From an uncultured Pseudomonadota bacterium (lineage in GTDB: Bacteria; Pseudomonadota; Gammaproteobacteria; Methylococcales; Methylomonadaceae), in NCBI GenBank assembly GCA_903928965.1, contig CAIYSZ010000057.1:35935-99934 (forward strand): DNA of 64,000 nucleotides, in the 5' to 3' direction. The notes under the pieces were generated by a model. It ran no database searches and had not been told where the DNA came from. It saw only the letters and a list, made by a program, of their open reading frames with translations. Positions 30,371-39,428 of the stretch are shown here, in pieces; the first letter of the stretch is position 1, and the number at the start of each line of letters is the position of its first letter. A program made the translations under genes and the position numbers.

Positions 30371-30493
30371 TCAGGTAATCTGTACGCTAGTCATTTGATA
30401 GCCGCAGGCGCAGGTTTTGCCCGAACCGAGTACGCCGTCGCTAAGATGTCCGGAGCCGCAACGGGGGCAGCGAAGTTGCGCCGTCAAGTCCAT
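30371..30493 (-). CDS. Short zinc-ribbon ORF (40 aa), possibly a transposase N-terminal remnant
   Basis: MDLTAQLRCPRCGSGHLSDGVLGSGKTCACGYQMTSVQIT, start overlapping the kdpE stop. Confidence 0.35.
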   Translation of the reverse strand: MDLTAQLRCPRCGSGHLSDGVLGSGKTCACGYQMTSVQIT

Positions 30494-31191
30494 GCATTGC
30501 CTTCCTCGTGCAAACGGTAGCCGACGCCGGGTTCGGTCAATAAATAACGCGGCCGCGCCGGGTCGTTTTCTAATTTGTGCCGCAATTGCCCCATGTAAAT
30601 GCGCAGGTAATGGTTGTGCTCGATAAATGCCGCGCCCCACACTTTTTCCAGCAATTGCCGGTGGGTGACGACGAAGCCGGCGTTATGCGCTAGTGTGGCC
30701 AATAACTTGAATTCCAATGGGGTTAAATGGATTTCGCGCGTGCCGACGAATACCCGGCGTTTAGTCAGTTCGATTTTTAGTTCGCCGCTTTGAAAAATTT
30801 CCAGCACGCCGCCCGGCGCTTTGCCGGCGCGGCGCAGCAAGGCGTTGATGCGTGACAGCAATTCCGCGTTGCTGAACGGCTTGGTCAGATAATCGTCGGC
30901 GCCGCTGTCCAAGGCTTGCGTGATATCCATTTCTTGATTGCGGGCGGACAATACGATGATCGGTAAGTCGGTGCGTTTGCGCAAGCGGCGGATTAAATCC
31001 TGTCCGTCAATGTCCGGCAGTCCTAAATCCAGCACCAATAAATTGGGCGGTTTAGAGCGCATCAATTCCAAGGCGTCCAGTGCGTTTTCGGCCGCGTGGA
31101 TGATAAAGTTGTGATGCCCCAATGTAGTGGTCAGCAACAGGCGAAATTGCGGATCGTCCTCGATCAGCAATAGGGATGGGCGTGTCTTCAT
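30484..31191 (-). CDS. kdpE: KdpE-type OmpR family response regulator
   Basis: LLIEDDPQFRLLLTTTLGHH...DYLTKPFSNAELLSRINALLRRAGK...LTPLEFKLLATLAHNAGFVVTHRQLLEKVWG; 4-bp overlap with kdpD. Confidence 0.92.
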   Translation of the reverse strand: MKTRPSLLLIEDDPQFRLLLTTTLGHHNFIIHAAENALDALELMRSKPPNLLVLDLGLPDIDGQDLIRRLRKRTDLPIIVLSARNQEMDITQALDSGADDYLTKPFSNAELLSRINALLRRAGKAPGGVLEIFQSGELKIELTKRRVFVGTREIHLTPLEFKLLATLAHNAGFVVTHRQLLEKVWGAAFIEHNHYLRIYMGQLRHKLENDPARPRYLLTEPGVGYRLHEEGNAWT

Positions 31192-33881
31192 GTTGATTCG
31201 GGTGGTAAAATTGGCGGTTGCGGCGACAGCGGCAGCTGTAGTTGAAACACGGCGCCGCCGCCGCCGCGCGGGTTGACGTTGATTTCTCCGCCGTGCGCTT
31301 CAACGATGGCGCGGCAGATGGATAAACCCAAGCCGGCGCCGCTTTGCGCGCTTTCAGGGTGGATGCGAAAAAACTTTTGAAAAATCTTTTGCCGAAATTC
31401 TTCCGCCACGCCGGGGCCGCGATCGGCGACGGCGATGCACAGCCCCAGGGCAGTGCTTTTCACGCTGATGTCTATCGGCTCGCCTTCCGGCGTATATTTG
31501 TCGGCGTTGTCCAATAAATTGATGAGGACTTGCTGCAATAACACCGCGTCAACATAAATCAAGGCCTGATTGTCGGTGATATCGACGCCAACCTCCCGCT
31601 TTTGCAGTTTTCCGCGTAAGCGGTGCAAGGCGCTGCCTATGATCTCCTCGGCTGCGTACCATTGGCGGTTCAATTTAACCTCGCCGGCCTCGAATTTGGC
31701 CATGTCCAGGATTTTGATGGTTAGATCGGACATGCGTTGCGCTTCCTCGTGGATGGCGCGCACTAATTTTTGCCGGTTGGCGTCGTTCAAGCCGGAGTCG
31801 TTTTCCAAAGCGCCGGCGGCGCCGACTATCGTGGCCAGCGGGGTGCGCAGGTCGTGGGATATGCTGCTCAGCAAGGAGTTGCGCAGGGTTTCCGCTTGAA
31901 TTTTAAGCGTGGCTTCCTTGGCTTGTTCGGCTAGGGCCGCCCGTTCCAGGGTATGCACGATTTGATTGACAAAAGTGTCTAGCAAGCGGCGTTGCTCGGG
32001 TAAAAAAATGCGGCGCCAGTTCACTGCTTGCAGCGCCAATACGCCGATAGGGCCGGAAGAACCGATTAAGGGAATATAAATGCCGCTCTCGCTGGGCAAG
32101 GTGTCGGTGCCGGCCCCGGCGCTTCGCCTATTGTTGAACGCCCAGCGCGCGACGCCCAAGTCCGCGCCGCGAAACGATATGTCCAGCGGCGGATATTTAG
32201 GGTAACCCAGAATGCCGTTGCGTTGCGGAAATAAAAATGTGTTGCGGCCGCCGAATTCTGCGTGGATGTGGCGGACGCCGATTTCAATGATTTCGTTCTC
32301 CAGGCGGGCTTCCGCCAATTCCTTGCTCAGGCGGTACAAGGCGGAAGTCCTCCGTTCGCGCAAGGAGGCGATGCGCGCTTGGGTGCGCACGTTTTCCGCT
32401 TGTTTGCTGGAGACCGACGCGACGACCAGCATGACCAACAAGCCGACCAAATTTTCTTGATCAGCGATTTCAAAGGAAAAAATCGGCGGCGCAAAGAAAA
32501 AGGCGAATAAAGCGGCGCTGGAAAATGCCGCCAATATGGACGGCCATAAACCGAAGCGTATGGCGGTGAAAAATACGCCGAGTAAATAGACGAGCAAGAT
32601 GTTGCTCGGCACTAAAAAAGCGCGGAACGGCCAGTCAAGTGCAGTCAGCAGCAGGGCGGCGGCGATACCAGACAGAAGATTGCCATGTGTTTTTTCGGGT
32701 TTCTTGTCGGGATATCCGGTTTCCGCCGGTGTATGTAACACCGGTTTGCCGTCGTCGCCCAGCAAATAAAAATTGACGCCTTTGGCTTGACTCATCAAAG
32801 TATCCACCACCGAGCCCAAAAACCAGCGCCGCCAGCCTTTGCGGCTGGGTTTGCCTAATACCAGTTTGTTTATATTGTGCTCGTGGGCAAATTGCAGAAT
32901 GGCGTCACCCATGTTCGGGGATGATAAGGTCGCGGTGTCCGCGCCTAAACGTTCCGCCAAGCGCAAGGCCTTCAATACTTGGTCACGGCGGTCGGCGGTC
33001 AGGCTTTGTAATGCCGGCGTTTCCACATAAATGGCGAACCAATTGGCGTGCAGACTGGCGGCTAGACGCTTGGCCGCCCTGACCAGGCGTTCGGCTTGCG
33101 GTGTCGGCCCCAGGCAGACCAAAATTCGTTCCCCGACGTTCCAGACTTCATGGATGGCGTTTTCCTGGCGGTAATCTTGCATTTGAGCGTCCACCCGCTC
33201 CGCGGTGCGGCGTAGCGCCAGTTCACGTAGCGCGATCAAATTGCCCTTGCGAAAAAAATGCCGAAGCGCGCGCTCGGCTTTGAGAGGCGGGTAGACTTTG
33301 CCTTCGCGCAGGCGCGCCAACAGTTCGTCCGGCGGCAGATCCACTAATTCTACTTCGTCGGCGCTTTCAAACACCGTGTCCGGCACGGTTTCCCACACCC
33401 GAATACCGGCGAAACGGCCTACGTCCTCGTGCAGGCTCTCCAAATGCTGTACGTTGAGCGTGGTGTAAACGTCTATGCCGCTGTCCAATAATTCTTGGAT
33501 ATCTTGCCAACGTTTCGGATGCCGGCTGCCGGTAAGGTTGGTATGCGCCAATTCGTCCACCAAAATCAAGTCAGGGTTGCGCAATAGGGCGGCGTCCAAA
33601 TCGAATTCATGCCGCAAGCCGCCGCGTAGGGTTTTGGATGCCAGCGGCAATAACTCCAAGCCTTGCAATTGAGCTTGGGTTTCGGCGCGGCCGTGGGTTT
33701 CCACAAAACCGACCACTACGTCGCGCCCCTCCCGCGCCAATTGTTTTGCCGCCAATAACATGGCGTAGGTTTTGCCGACCCCGGCGGCGGAGCCGAAAAA
33801 AATCTTTAGCCTCCCGCGGTGGCGGCGGGCTTCGTGGCGGCGCGCTTGTTCTAGTAGGCGGTCAGGGTCGGGGCGGTTCAT
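31188..33881 (-). CDS. kdpD: KdpD sensor histidine kinase
   Basis: GRLKIFFGSAAGVGKTYAMLLAA (KdpD domain), Usp domain, 4-TM DUF4118, HSLSHDLRTPL-like SSISHDLRTPLATIVGAA, HATPase. Confidence 0.95.
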   Translation of the reverse strand: MNRPDPDRLLEQARRHEARRHRGRLKIFFGSAAGVGKTYAMLLAAKQLAREGRDVVVGFVETHGRAETQAQLQGLELLPLASKTLRGGLRHEFDLDAALLRNPDLILVDELAHTNLTGSRHPKRWQDIQELLDSGIDVYTTLNVQHLESLHEDVGRFAGIRVWETVPDTVFESADEVELVDLPPDELLARLREGKVYPPLKAERALRHFFRKGNLIALRELALRRTAERVDAQMQDYRQENAIHEVWNVGERILVCLGPTPQAERLVRAAKRLAASLHANWFAIYVETPALQSLTADRRDQVLKALRLAERLGADTATLSSPNMGDAILQFAHEHNINKLVLGKPSRKGWRRWFLGSVVDTLMSQAKGVNFYLLGDDGKPVLHTPAETGYPDKKPEKTHGNLLSGIAAALLLTALDWPFRAFLVPSNILLVYLLGVFFTAIRFGLWPSILAAFSSAALFAFFFAPPIFSFEIADQENLVGLLVMLVVASVSSKQAENVRTQARIASLRERRTSALYRLSKELAEARLENEIIEIGVRHIHAEFGGRNTFLFPQRNGILGYPKYPPLDISFRGADLGVARWAFNNRRSAGAGTDTLPSESGIYIPLIGSSGPIGVLALQAVNWRRIFLPEQRRLLDTFVNQIVHTLERAALAEQAKEATLKIQAETLRNSLLSSISHDLRTPLATIVGAAGALENDSGLNDANRQKLVRAIHEEAQRMSDLTIKILDMAKFEAGEVKLNRQWYAAEEIIGSALHRLRGKLQKREVGVDITDNQALIYVDAVLLQQVLINLLDNADKYTPEGEPIDISVKSTALGLCIAVADRGPGVAEEFRQKIFQKFFRIHPESAQSGAGLGLSICRAIVEAHGGEINVNPRGGGGAVFQLQLPLSPQPPILPPEST

Positions 33882-33895
33882 TTAAAAGCTATTTT

Positions 33896-35074
33896 CTAAA
33901 ATTGCACCACGGCGTCAAGCAAAAACAAGGTTTGATTCGGTTGGCGGCCGGAGTCGAACGGGGCCGTTTGCGCCTGACTCCAGTCATAACGCAGTTCCGG
34001 CCGTAGCAAGAGCCAGCTTTTGGGTTTCCAATTCGCGCCCAGGCTGACGTCGTAAAAACTGGCTTCTCCGTAACCGTATCGAAACCCGTTTTGGTCGCGA
34101 AACCATTCGCCGCGCCCGCCGAAACTCCATTTTTCGTTCATTTGGTAAGTTAAATATTGCACTACCGAATACCAGGCGGCGGTTTGCTTGTTCTCGGCAT
34201 GGTTCAAAGTGCCTCTATCGTGTTGCAATACATAATGCCAGGAACCCAATTGCTGTTGGAATACCGCCGTATAATACTCAACGTCGTTGTTCGGCCTATT
34301 TGGGTAGGCCGGGCCTTGCATGATCGAAAACGAGACGGTGGCGCCAATCTCGGCGTTGTTATACGTCAAGCCGCTCATCTGGCTCCAGGCTTGCATGTTC
34401 AAATCGAAGTTGTCCATTCCCTTTACCGCGCCGAGATTGATATTCCAACGCTCATTAATGTTGTAATTGAACAACGCGCCGGTGGTGGTGAACGGAGAGG
34501 ACTTAAAGCTATAGGTGTGCGATGAAAAGAAGTTCAGAGCCGACGGCACGGATTCATAACCGATAATCGTGTAAAAGTGGCCGATTTTGGCGCTTATCCC
34601 GTTGCCGTAAGGAGCGTACGCCTCGACATAGGCCTGTGGAATCGCTATGTTGTAGTAGCTGTTCGGATTCAAGAATTTTGAGTCCCAATCACCCGCCGCC
34701 TGCGTGTAGCGGGTGTCAGTACCATACATATAATCCAGCCGGCCGCCGACTTCCCAGCTACTACCCTTGCCAAGCGCTTTTTCCAGAAACAAGTTCATTT
34801 GGTACAGGTTTATCTCTCCGTTGCGGTCGGTCATATTGACTGGCCCGTTTGTATTATCGTTAGGGACGTCGGTATTGTAGTTAATACCGGCGGCGGCCCA
34901 GCCGCCGACTGTCCATTTAGAATTTTTTAACCCGGTCCAAGCGTTAGCCTCCTTGCCGGTTAATTCTTCGATGAGACCGTTGCTTTCTCTATCATCGGCG
35001 ACGCAGGCTAAGGTAATAGCCGTTAGGGCTATAATACTGATTGCGAATGTTGTTCGTTTAGGTTGAAATTTCAT
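33896..35074 (-). CDS. Outer membrane beta-barrel porin (OmpL-like/BBP2 type)
   Basis: GWAAAGINYNTDVPNDNTNGPVNMTDRNGEINLYQMNLFLEK...QAYVEAYAPYGNGISAKIGHFYTIIGYESV; C-terminal aromatic VVQF. Confidence 0.85.
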   Translation of the reverse strand: MKFQPKRTTFAISIIALTAITLACVADDRESNGLIEELTGKEANAWTGLKNSKWTVGGWAAAGINYNTDVPNDNTNGPVNMTDRNGEINLYQMNLFLEKALGKGSSWEVGGRLDYMYGTDTRYTQAAGDWDSKFLNPNSYYNIAIPQAYVEAYAPYGNGISAKIGHFYTIIGYESVPSALNFFSSHTYSFKSSPFTTTGALFNYNINERWNINLGAVKGMDNFDLNMQAWSQMSGLTYNNAEIGATVSFSIMQGPAYPNRPNNDVEYYTAVFQQQLGSWHYVLQHDRGTLNHAENKQTAAWYSVVQYLTYQMNEKWSFGGRGEWFRDQNGFRYGYGEASFYDVSLGANWKPKSWLLLRPELRYDWSQAQTAPFDSGRQPNQTLFLLDAVVQF

Positions 35075-35159
35075 GTATGCGTGATTATATTAATTTTTTA
35101 TAAGATAGCGCTAACTCGTCTAGCGCTATGTTCAACGGGCGATTGGCAAAATACGAACG

Positions 35160-35456
35160 TTGCGGGAGTTGAAAATGGGTTGGGCCGAGCAATTTGAAGT
35201 TTGGGAACGGGAATTCATTCAAAAAGGGATGGAGCAAGGGATAGAAAAAGGGATGGAGAAAGGAATCATCAAAGGTATTGAGCAAGGGATAGAGAAAGGG
35301 GAGGCTAAAGCCTTGCGAGTGCTGTTGACCAAACGCTTTGGCCCGTTGCCTTTGCATCTGGAAGCCCAAATCGGCTCCGCTTCCGCGCCAGAGATTGAGG
35401 AATGGTTGCAGGCGGTTTTATCGGCGAATAGCTTGAATGAAATTTTTCGGAATTAA
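35160..35456 (+). CDS. DUF4351-type C-terminal fragment of an Rpn/PD-(D/E)XK transposase-like protein
   Basis: QKGMEQGIEKGMEKGIIKGIEQGIEKGEAKALRVLLTKRFGPLP...IEEWLQAVLSANSLNEIF; nuclease domain absent. Confidence 0.65.
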   Translation: MRELKMGWAEQFEVWEREFIQKGMEQGIEKGMEKGIIKGIEQGIEKGEAKALRVLLTKRFGPLPLHLEAQIGSASAPEIEEWLQAVLSANSLNEIFRN

Positions 35457-35619
35457 CGCCGGTTCCATAAACCATTATTTTTTAGTCGCCTTCAGCAATT
35501 AAATTCAGGGTTGGCTCTCGAAAACCATCTGTTTGGCGGAATATTTGTTTTGCACTATTTAGTGCGTGGCATATTTGAAGTGTACGCTATGATTATAACC
35601 CCGTGCGTGCGATTACGCT

Positions 35620-35645
35620 TATCAATCGCACCTATCAATCGCACC
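35620..35645. repeat. Tandem 13-bp duplication TATCAATCGCACC x2, with adjacent inverted TGCGATT/AATCGCA
   Basis: Direct reading in the intergenic region 35457-35842. Confidence 0.6.
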
Positions 35646-35842
35646 TACGCGTAGCAAGACAGTTGGCGGAAGACTATCCGCCAGCATCCAAATTGAATAT
35701 ATAGGCTTGAGGTCCAAAAAGCCCTTGCTTTGTTTTAATGGTTGGGCATATATATTGGCGCAATTGTAGATCATGCGCTTGGTTAAATGTTGGATTGGTA
35801 GCACGTCTAGGCTATCGGTTTCTAACGTTCAAGTGGTCTTAC

Positions 35843-37273
35843 TTATTGAAAACTGCTGGCATTGAGTAAAAACAATGAGCCTATGCTCAAGAAAAATCCT
35901 AACAATATTGCAGGCATCCAGCGTAAATGGAAGCTAAAGGTATAGTCTTTTTTGACCAGGCCGAGTAAGTGCAAGGCCGGCGCGGAGCCGATGGCCAACA
36001 GGCTGCCGCCCACACCCAAGGTTAATGTCAGTAATAGCCATTGACCTTTGGGAATCTCCGGGTGCATGCTGAGTACGGCGAACATCAAGGTGCCGTTGTC
36101 GACAAACGCCGAAGACAGGCCGATTAATATATTGGCCAAGCTGACATCGATTTCAATGAATAGATAATGCGCGATTTGGCCCAGATAGCCGATGAAATCC
36201 AGCGCGCCGACGATTAACATGGCACCGTAGAAGAACAGCAAAGTATCCCAATCCACGCCGGCGATGCATTTATAAATATCAAAACCCTTTTGCTGTTCCG
36301 AGCCGCCGGGCTTTTCCGAAATAATCAGGTAATAAGTAAAAAATTGCAGGATACCGAGTCCGGCGATCATGCCGGACACCGGTTGCATTTCCAGCCAGAT
36401 GTTGGCGGCGACGGTAATGCCTAAGGTGACGACGAACAGAAAAATAATGCGTTTGCTGCCGCGTTTTAGTTGTATGGTTTCTTGAGGCGCGTGCGGGGTT
36501 TCCTTCGGTACCGAGAAATGCATGAAGATGGCGGGTACAAAAAAATTAATCAAGCACGGCACGGTCAGGGCGAAGAATTCGGTGAAGTGCAGAATGCCTT
36601 TTTGCCACACGAACAAGGTGGAAATGCCGCCCAATGGACTCATGGTGCCGCCGGCGTTCGCCGCCACCACGATATTGACGCAAGTGAGGGCTATGAATTT
36701 GGGCTGGTTTTTGCCCACGGTTAGCACAATGGCGCCCATCAGCAAACCGACCGTCAGGCTGCTGACGAAGGTGGAAAAGAAAAAGGACAGGCCGCCGATA
36801 ATCCAAAACAATTGCCGGTAACTGAATTGCTTGTTCAGTAAATAAATGCGCAGGCCGTTAAAAATACCGCGTTCGCTCAAGGTGTTTAAATAAGTCATCG
36901 ATACCACGATGAAGAGCATTAATTCCACGTAAGCGGTCAGATTGGTTTCAAACGCCTTGGCGGCTATTTGCGCTTGGCCATGTAGGGTATAGTAAGTGCA
37001 AATCGCGAACCAAGTCAGCGCCGAACCCAAGATCATGGGCTTGGATTTTTTCATTTCATGCACATCCTCGGTCATCGCGATAATGTAGGCGATGGCCGTG
37101 ATGGCGATGGTCAAATATCCAACGAAATGATGTTTCAAGTCTGGCTGCGCGACACCAGCGGCTTCCTGCGCGTAAGCCCAAGCCGGCAAAACGGCTATTA
37201 GGATCAGGATCAAAACGTGACGGCAATTCGCCAGATAAAATAAGCTTTTTAAACGATAGAAAAGGGTTTGCAT
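35843..37273 (-). CDS. nhaD: NhaD-type sodium:proton antiporter
   Basis: YLTIAITAIAYIIAMTEDVHEMKKSKPMILGSALTWFAI...NAGGTMSPLGGISTLFVWQKG...FVDNGTLMFAVLSM. Confidence 0.92.
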   Translation of the reverse strand: MQTLFYRLKSLFYLANCRHVLILILIAVLPAWAYAQEAAGVAQPDLKHHFVGYLTIAITAIAYIIAMTEDVHEMKKSKPMILGSALTWFAICTYYTLHGQAQIAAKAFETNLTAYVELMLFIVVSMTYLNTLSERGIFNGLRIYLLNKQFSYRQLFWIIGGLSFFFSTFVSSLTVGLLMGAIVLTVGKNQPKFIALTCVNIVVAANAGGTMSPLGGISTLFVWQKGILHFTEFFALTVPCLINFFVPAIFMHFSVPKETPHAPQETIQLKRGSKRIIFLFVVTLGITVAANIWLEMQPVSGMIAGLGILQFFTYYLIISEKPGGSEQQKGFDIYKCIAGVDWDTLLFFYGAMLIVGALDFIGYLGQIAHYLFIEIDVSLANILIGLSSAFVDNGTLMFAVLSMHPEIPKGQWLLLTLTLGVGGSLLAIGSAPALHLLGLVKKDYTFSFHLRWMPAILLGFFLSIGSLFLLNASSFQ

Positions 37274-37314
37274 AGGGGTTTGCGCTAATCGCCCGGAGCG
37301 TCTGGTGGAGAAAA

Positions 37315-37372
37315 GGGTGTAAAGATTTTGTAACTACCCAATTTTAGAGCGTTGGGTGTAAAGATAATGTAA
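37315..37372. promoter_or_regulatory. Two copies of GGGTGTAAAGATNNTGTAA upstream of nhaD (candidate OmpR-family boxes)
   Basis: Copies at 37315-37333 and 37354-37372, 17/19 identical, start-to-start 39 bp; each contains GTAA half-sites 11 bp apart. Confidence 0.5.
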
Positions 37373-37556
37373 TGAAATGTTTTGACTTTTGAAACAGATT
37401 ATTTTCTTTTTAAAAATAATTGCCCGGGATTTCTGTCTCCGTTCAGGCGGTTTGTTCTTGATGATAAGCGTGATTTCGTGATTATTGGTCAGCTTGCGCC
37501 GTTACAACAAACACATTGGCGATTTGCAGAGAAGTAGGTGTGGCGCTGGTGAAAGC

Positions 37557-38108
37557 CTACCACAGTAAATCGTCCGGAATTTTGTAGGCGGCGTAAGGAT
37601 CGTCGGCTTCGGGAGCGGGCGGGGGCGAGTTCAGCAATACTACGCAGTCAGGTAGGCGTTCGCTTATTTTAGCGGCGGTTTCGGTGTTTACCAGAAAATA
37701 GGCGCCGTCTTGCTTGACAATGCCGATGCGGCCTTCCACCAGGCCGGCGCGGGTGTCGGCCGAGACGTATACGGTTTTAACCTTGGCGTCGTCAGCGAAT
37801 TTGAAGGGTGCGCCGTTGGGATCGATGGCGATTTGATGTTGCTCGATCATTTGACGAATTTGCGCGGCGACGGCCTTTTGCGCCTCGGCTTGCTGGCGTT
37901 GCAGGTTCAATTGCTTGTCGCGCTCGGCTTGGGCGCGGCGGATTTCTTCCAGTTCATGTTTTAAGGCATCGTCCGCGGTTTGCCCTTGGGTGCGCTGTTG
38001 TTTTTGCTGTTTGCGTTTTTCCGTCTTGACTTGTTTCAGTTTAGCATCGCTGGTCAGGCCGGATTTGAGTAATTGTTCCTGCAGGGAAAGCGGGCCGGAT
38101 TTTTTCAT
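37557..38108 (-). CDS. DUF2058 family protein (YaiL-like)
   Basis: SLQEQLLKSGLTSDAKLKQVKTEKRKQQKQQR...IVKQDGAYFLVNTETAAKI. Confidence 0.92.
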   Translation of the reverse strand: MKKSGPLSLQEQLLKSGLTSDAKLKQVKTEKRKQQKQQRTQGQTADDALKHELEEIRRAQAERDKQLNLQRQQAEAQKAVAAQIRQMIEQHQIAIDPNGAPFKFADDAKVKTVYVSADTRAGLVEGRIGIVKQDGAYFLVNTETAAKISERLPDCVVLLNSPPPAPEADDPYAAYKIPDDLLW

Positions 38109-38221
38109 GGCGTCGTATCGGGCAAAGCGCTGTTAAGTTGAGTTTGTAATAAAAATCGTGATTCGGGCTAATGAAATATTAGAATCACATTTTCTTTTTG
38201 CTTGAGTTTACCAGGATTCTA

Positions 38222-39406
38222 TCAATGGCCCAGCATTTTGACGGTGGCTTTTTGCCACCAGGTCAAGGGCCGGGTCAAGGGCTTGACGCAAGTGTCGTAG
38301 CCTTGGTATTCGACGCCGCGAAACACTTCGTCGCGCAACCAGCGGTAAGCGTCTGGCGCGCTGGCTTGGAGACGTTCAGGAATCAAGATGTACTGCGCCA
38401 CCAATTCCGCCAGTTTTTCCTGGGTGACGCCGTCGTAACGGCCTTCGTTGACCTCGGCCAAGTATTCAAAGGCCTCGAACCATTTGGACGGCCACAAGGC
38501 CAGACGCGCTTCGCGAATCAGGCTGGCGGTCTCTTCGTCGTTGGAAATTTTACGGTAGCGTTGAAAATAATACAATTCGTCTTGGCCGTTCCAAAAATGA
38601 AAATTGTCAATGGTATGCGCGATTTCATGTACTACGATAGGCAGGCGGAAATCGACCAGATATTGCACGTCGATATCGCGGTAGCCGCGGCCTTCCTTGC
38701 CTTTGTCAAAGGCCTTGATGGTGAAGATGATGAGATTTTGTCCGCTGAAGACTTGCGCCACGGTTTGGTAACGGAAGCCGTGGCCGGGAATCAACGTCAA
38801 CGGGTGAGTATGGTCTAGCCAGATGCCGGTGCGGTAATCCTCGGGGAAGGCATCTTTTATCAGGGTTTGCATGGCGCTGGGTTTGTCGGCGATGGCCTGC
38901 TCAAGGTTATCCAAGGGCTTGGCCTTGCTGATGTTATGCCGCAGAAAGGCGGGGATTTTTCGCACCGCTTTCTCGAACACGCGCAAATGGTCGGCGGTAA
39001 AATGCGGCAGTTGGTAGTCGTCGCTGTGCTTGACGAGGGTTTTGGCGTCGTAAAACAGGGCCAAGGCGCGCAGGGCGGCGTTCGGGTCGTCGTCCCAATA
39101 GCGCCGCAAGACGCAGAAATCGTCACCGGCGCATTCGGCGCGGAATTCCGCCAAATCTTCCAAATATTCGGGGCTGCGGTGATCGGTGAGCGCCGCTACC
39201 GCGTCGCGGCGCAATTCCGGGCGGCCGGCTTCATAAAACTGGACTATGCGCCACAGTTCGCTGATAGAGTCGACTTGTTGCTGGCTGGTGGCGCACAATA
39301 ATTCGTTGCCTTGCGAAAGCGTAAAAAAACGGTTTTGAAACAAGGTTTCGCCGCCGCGCGCCGCCGACCAGCACCCGAATAAAAATAACAGGCAGGCTAA
39401 ACGCAT
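38222..39406 (-). CDS. Secreted HExxH zincin-like protein, unknown family
   Basis: Signal peptide MRLACLLFLFGCWSAARG; PIVVHEIAHTIDNFHFWNG; downstream glutamate-rich helices. Confidence 0.65.
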   Translation of the reverse strand: MRLACLLFLFGCWSAARGGETLFQNRFFTLSQGNELLCATSQQQVDSISELWRIVQFYEAGRPELRRDAVAALTDHRSPEYLEDLAEFRAECAGDDFCVLRRYWDDDPNAALRALALFYDAKTLVKHSDDYQLPHFTADHLRVFEKAVRKIPAFLRHNISKAKPLDNLEQAIADKPSAMQTLIKDAFPEDYRTGIWLDHTHPLTLIPGHGFRYQTVAQVFSGQNLIIFTIKAFDKGKEGRGYRDIDVQYLVDFRLPIVVHEIAHTIDNFHFWNGQDELYYFQRYRKISNDEETASLIREARLALWPSKWFEAFEYLAEVNEGRYDGVTQEKLAELVAQYILIPERLQASAPDAYRWLRDEVFRGVEYQGYDTCVKPLTRPLTWWQKATVKMLGH

Positions 39407-39428
39407 CGGGGGCGTGAGCGTAAAGGGT

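Noticed and set aside
35210-35312. Repeated AAGGGATGGAGCAAGGGATAGA-like units resembling a short repeat array
   Set aside because: In frame, they encode the KGMEQGIEKG hinge of the DUF4351-type ORF; no unique spacers, so not CRISPR.
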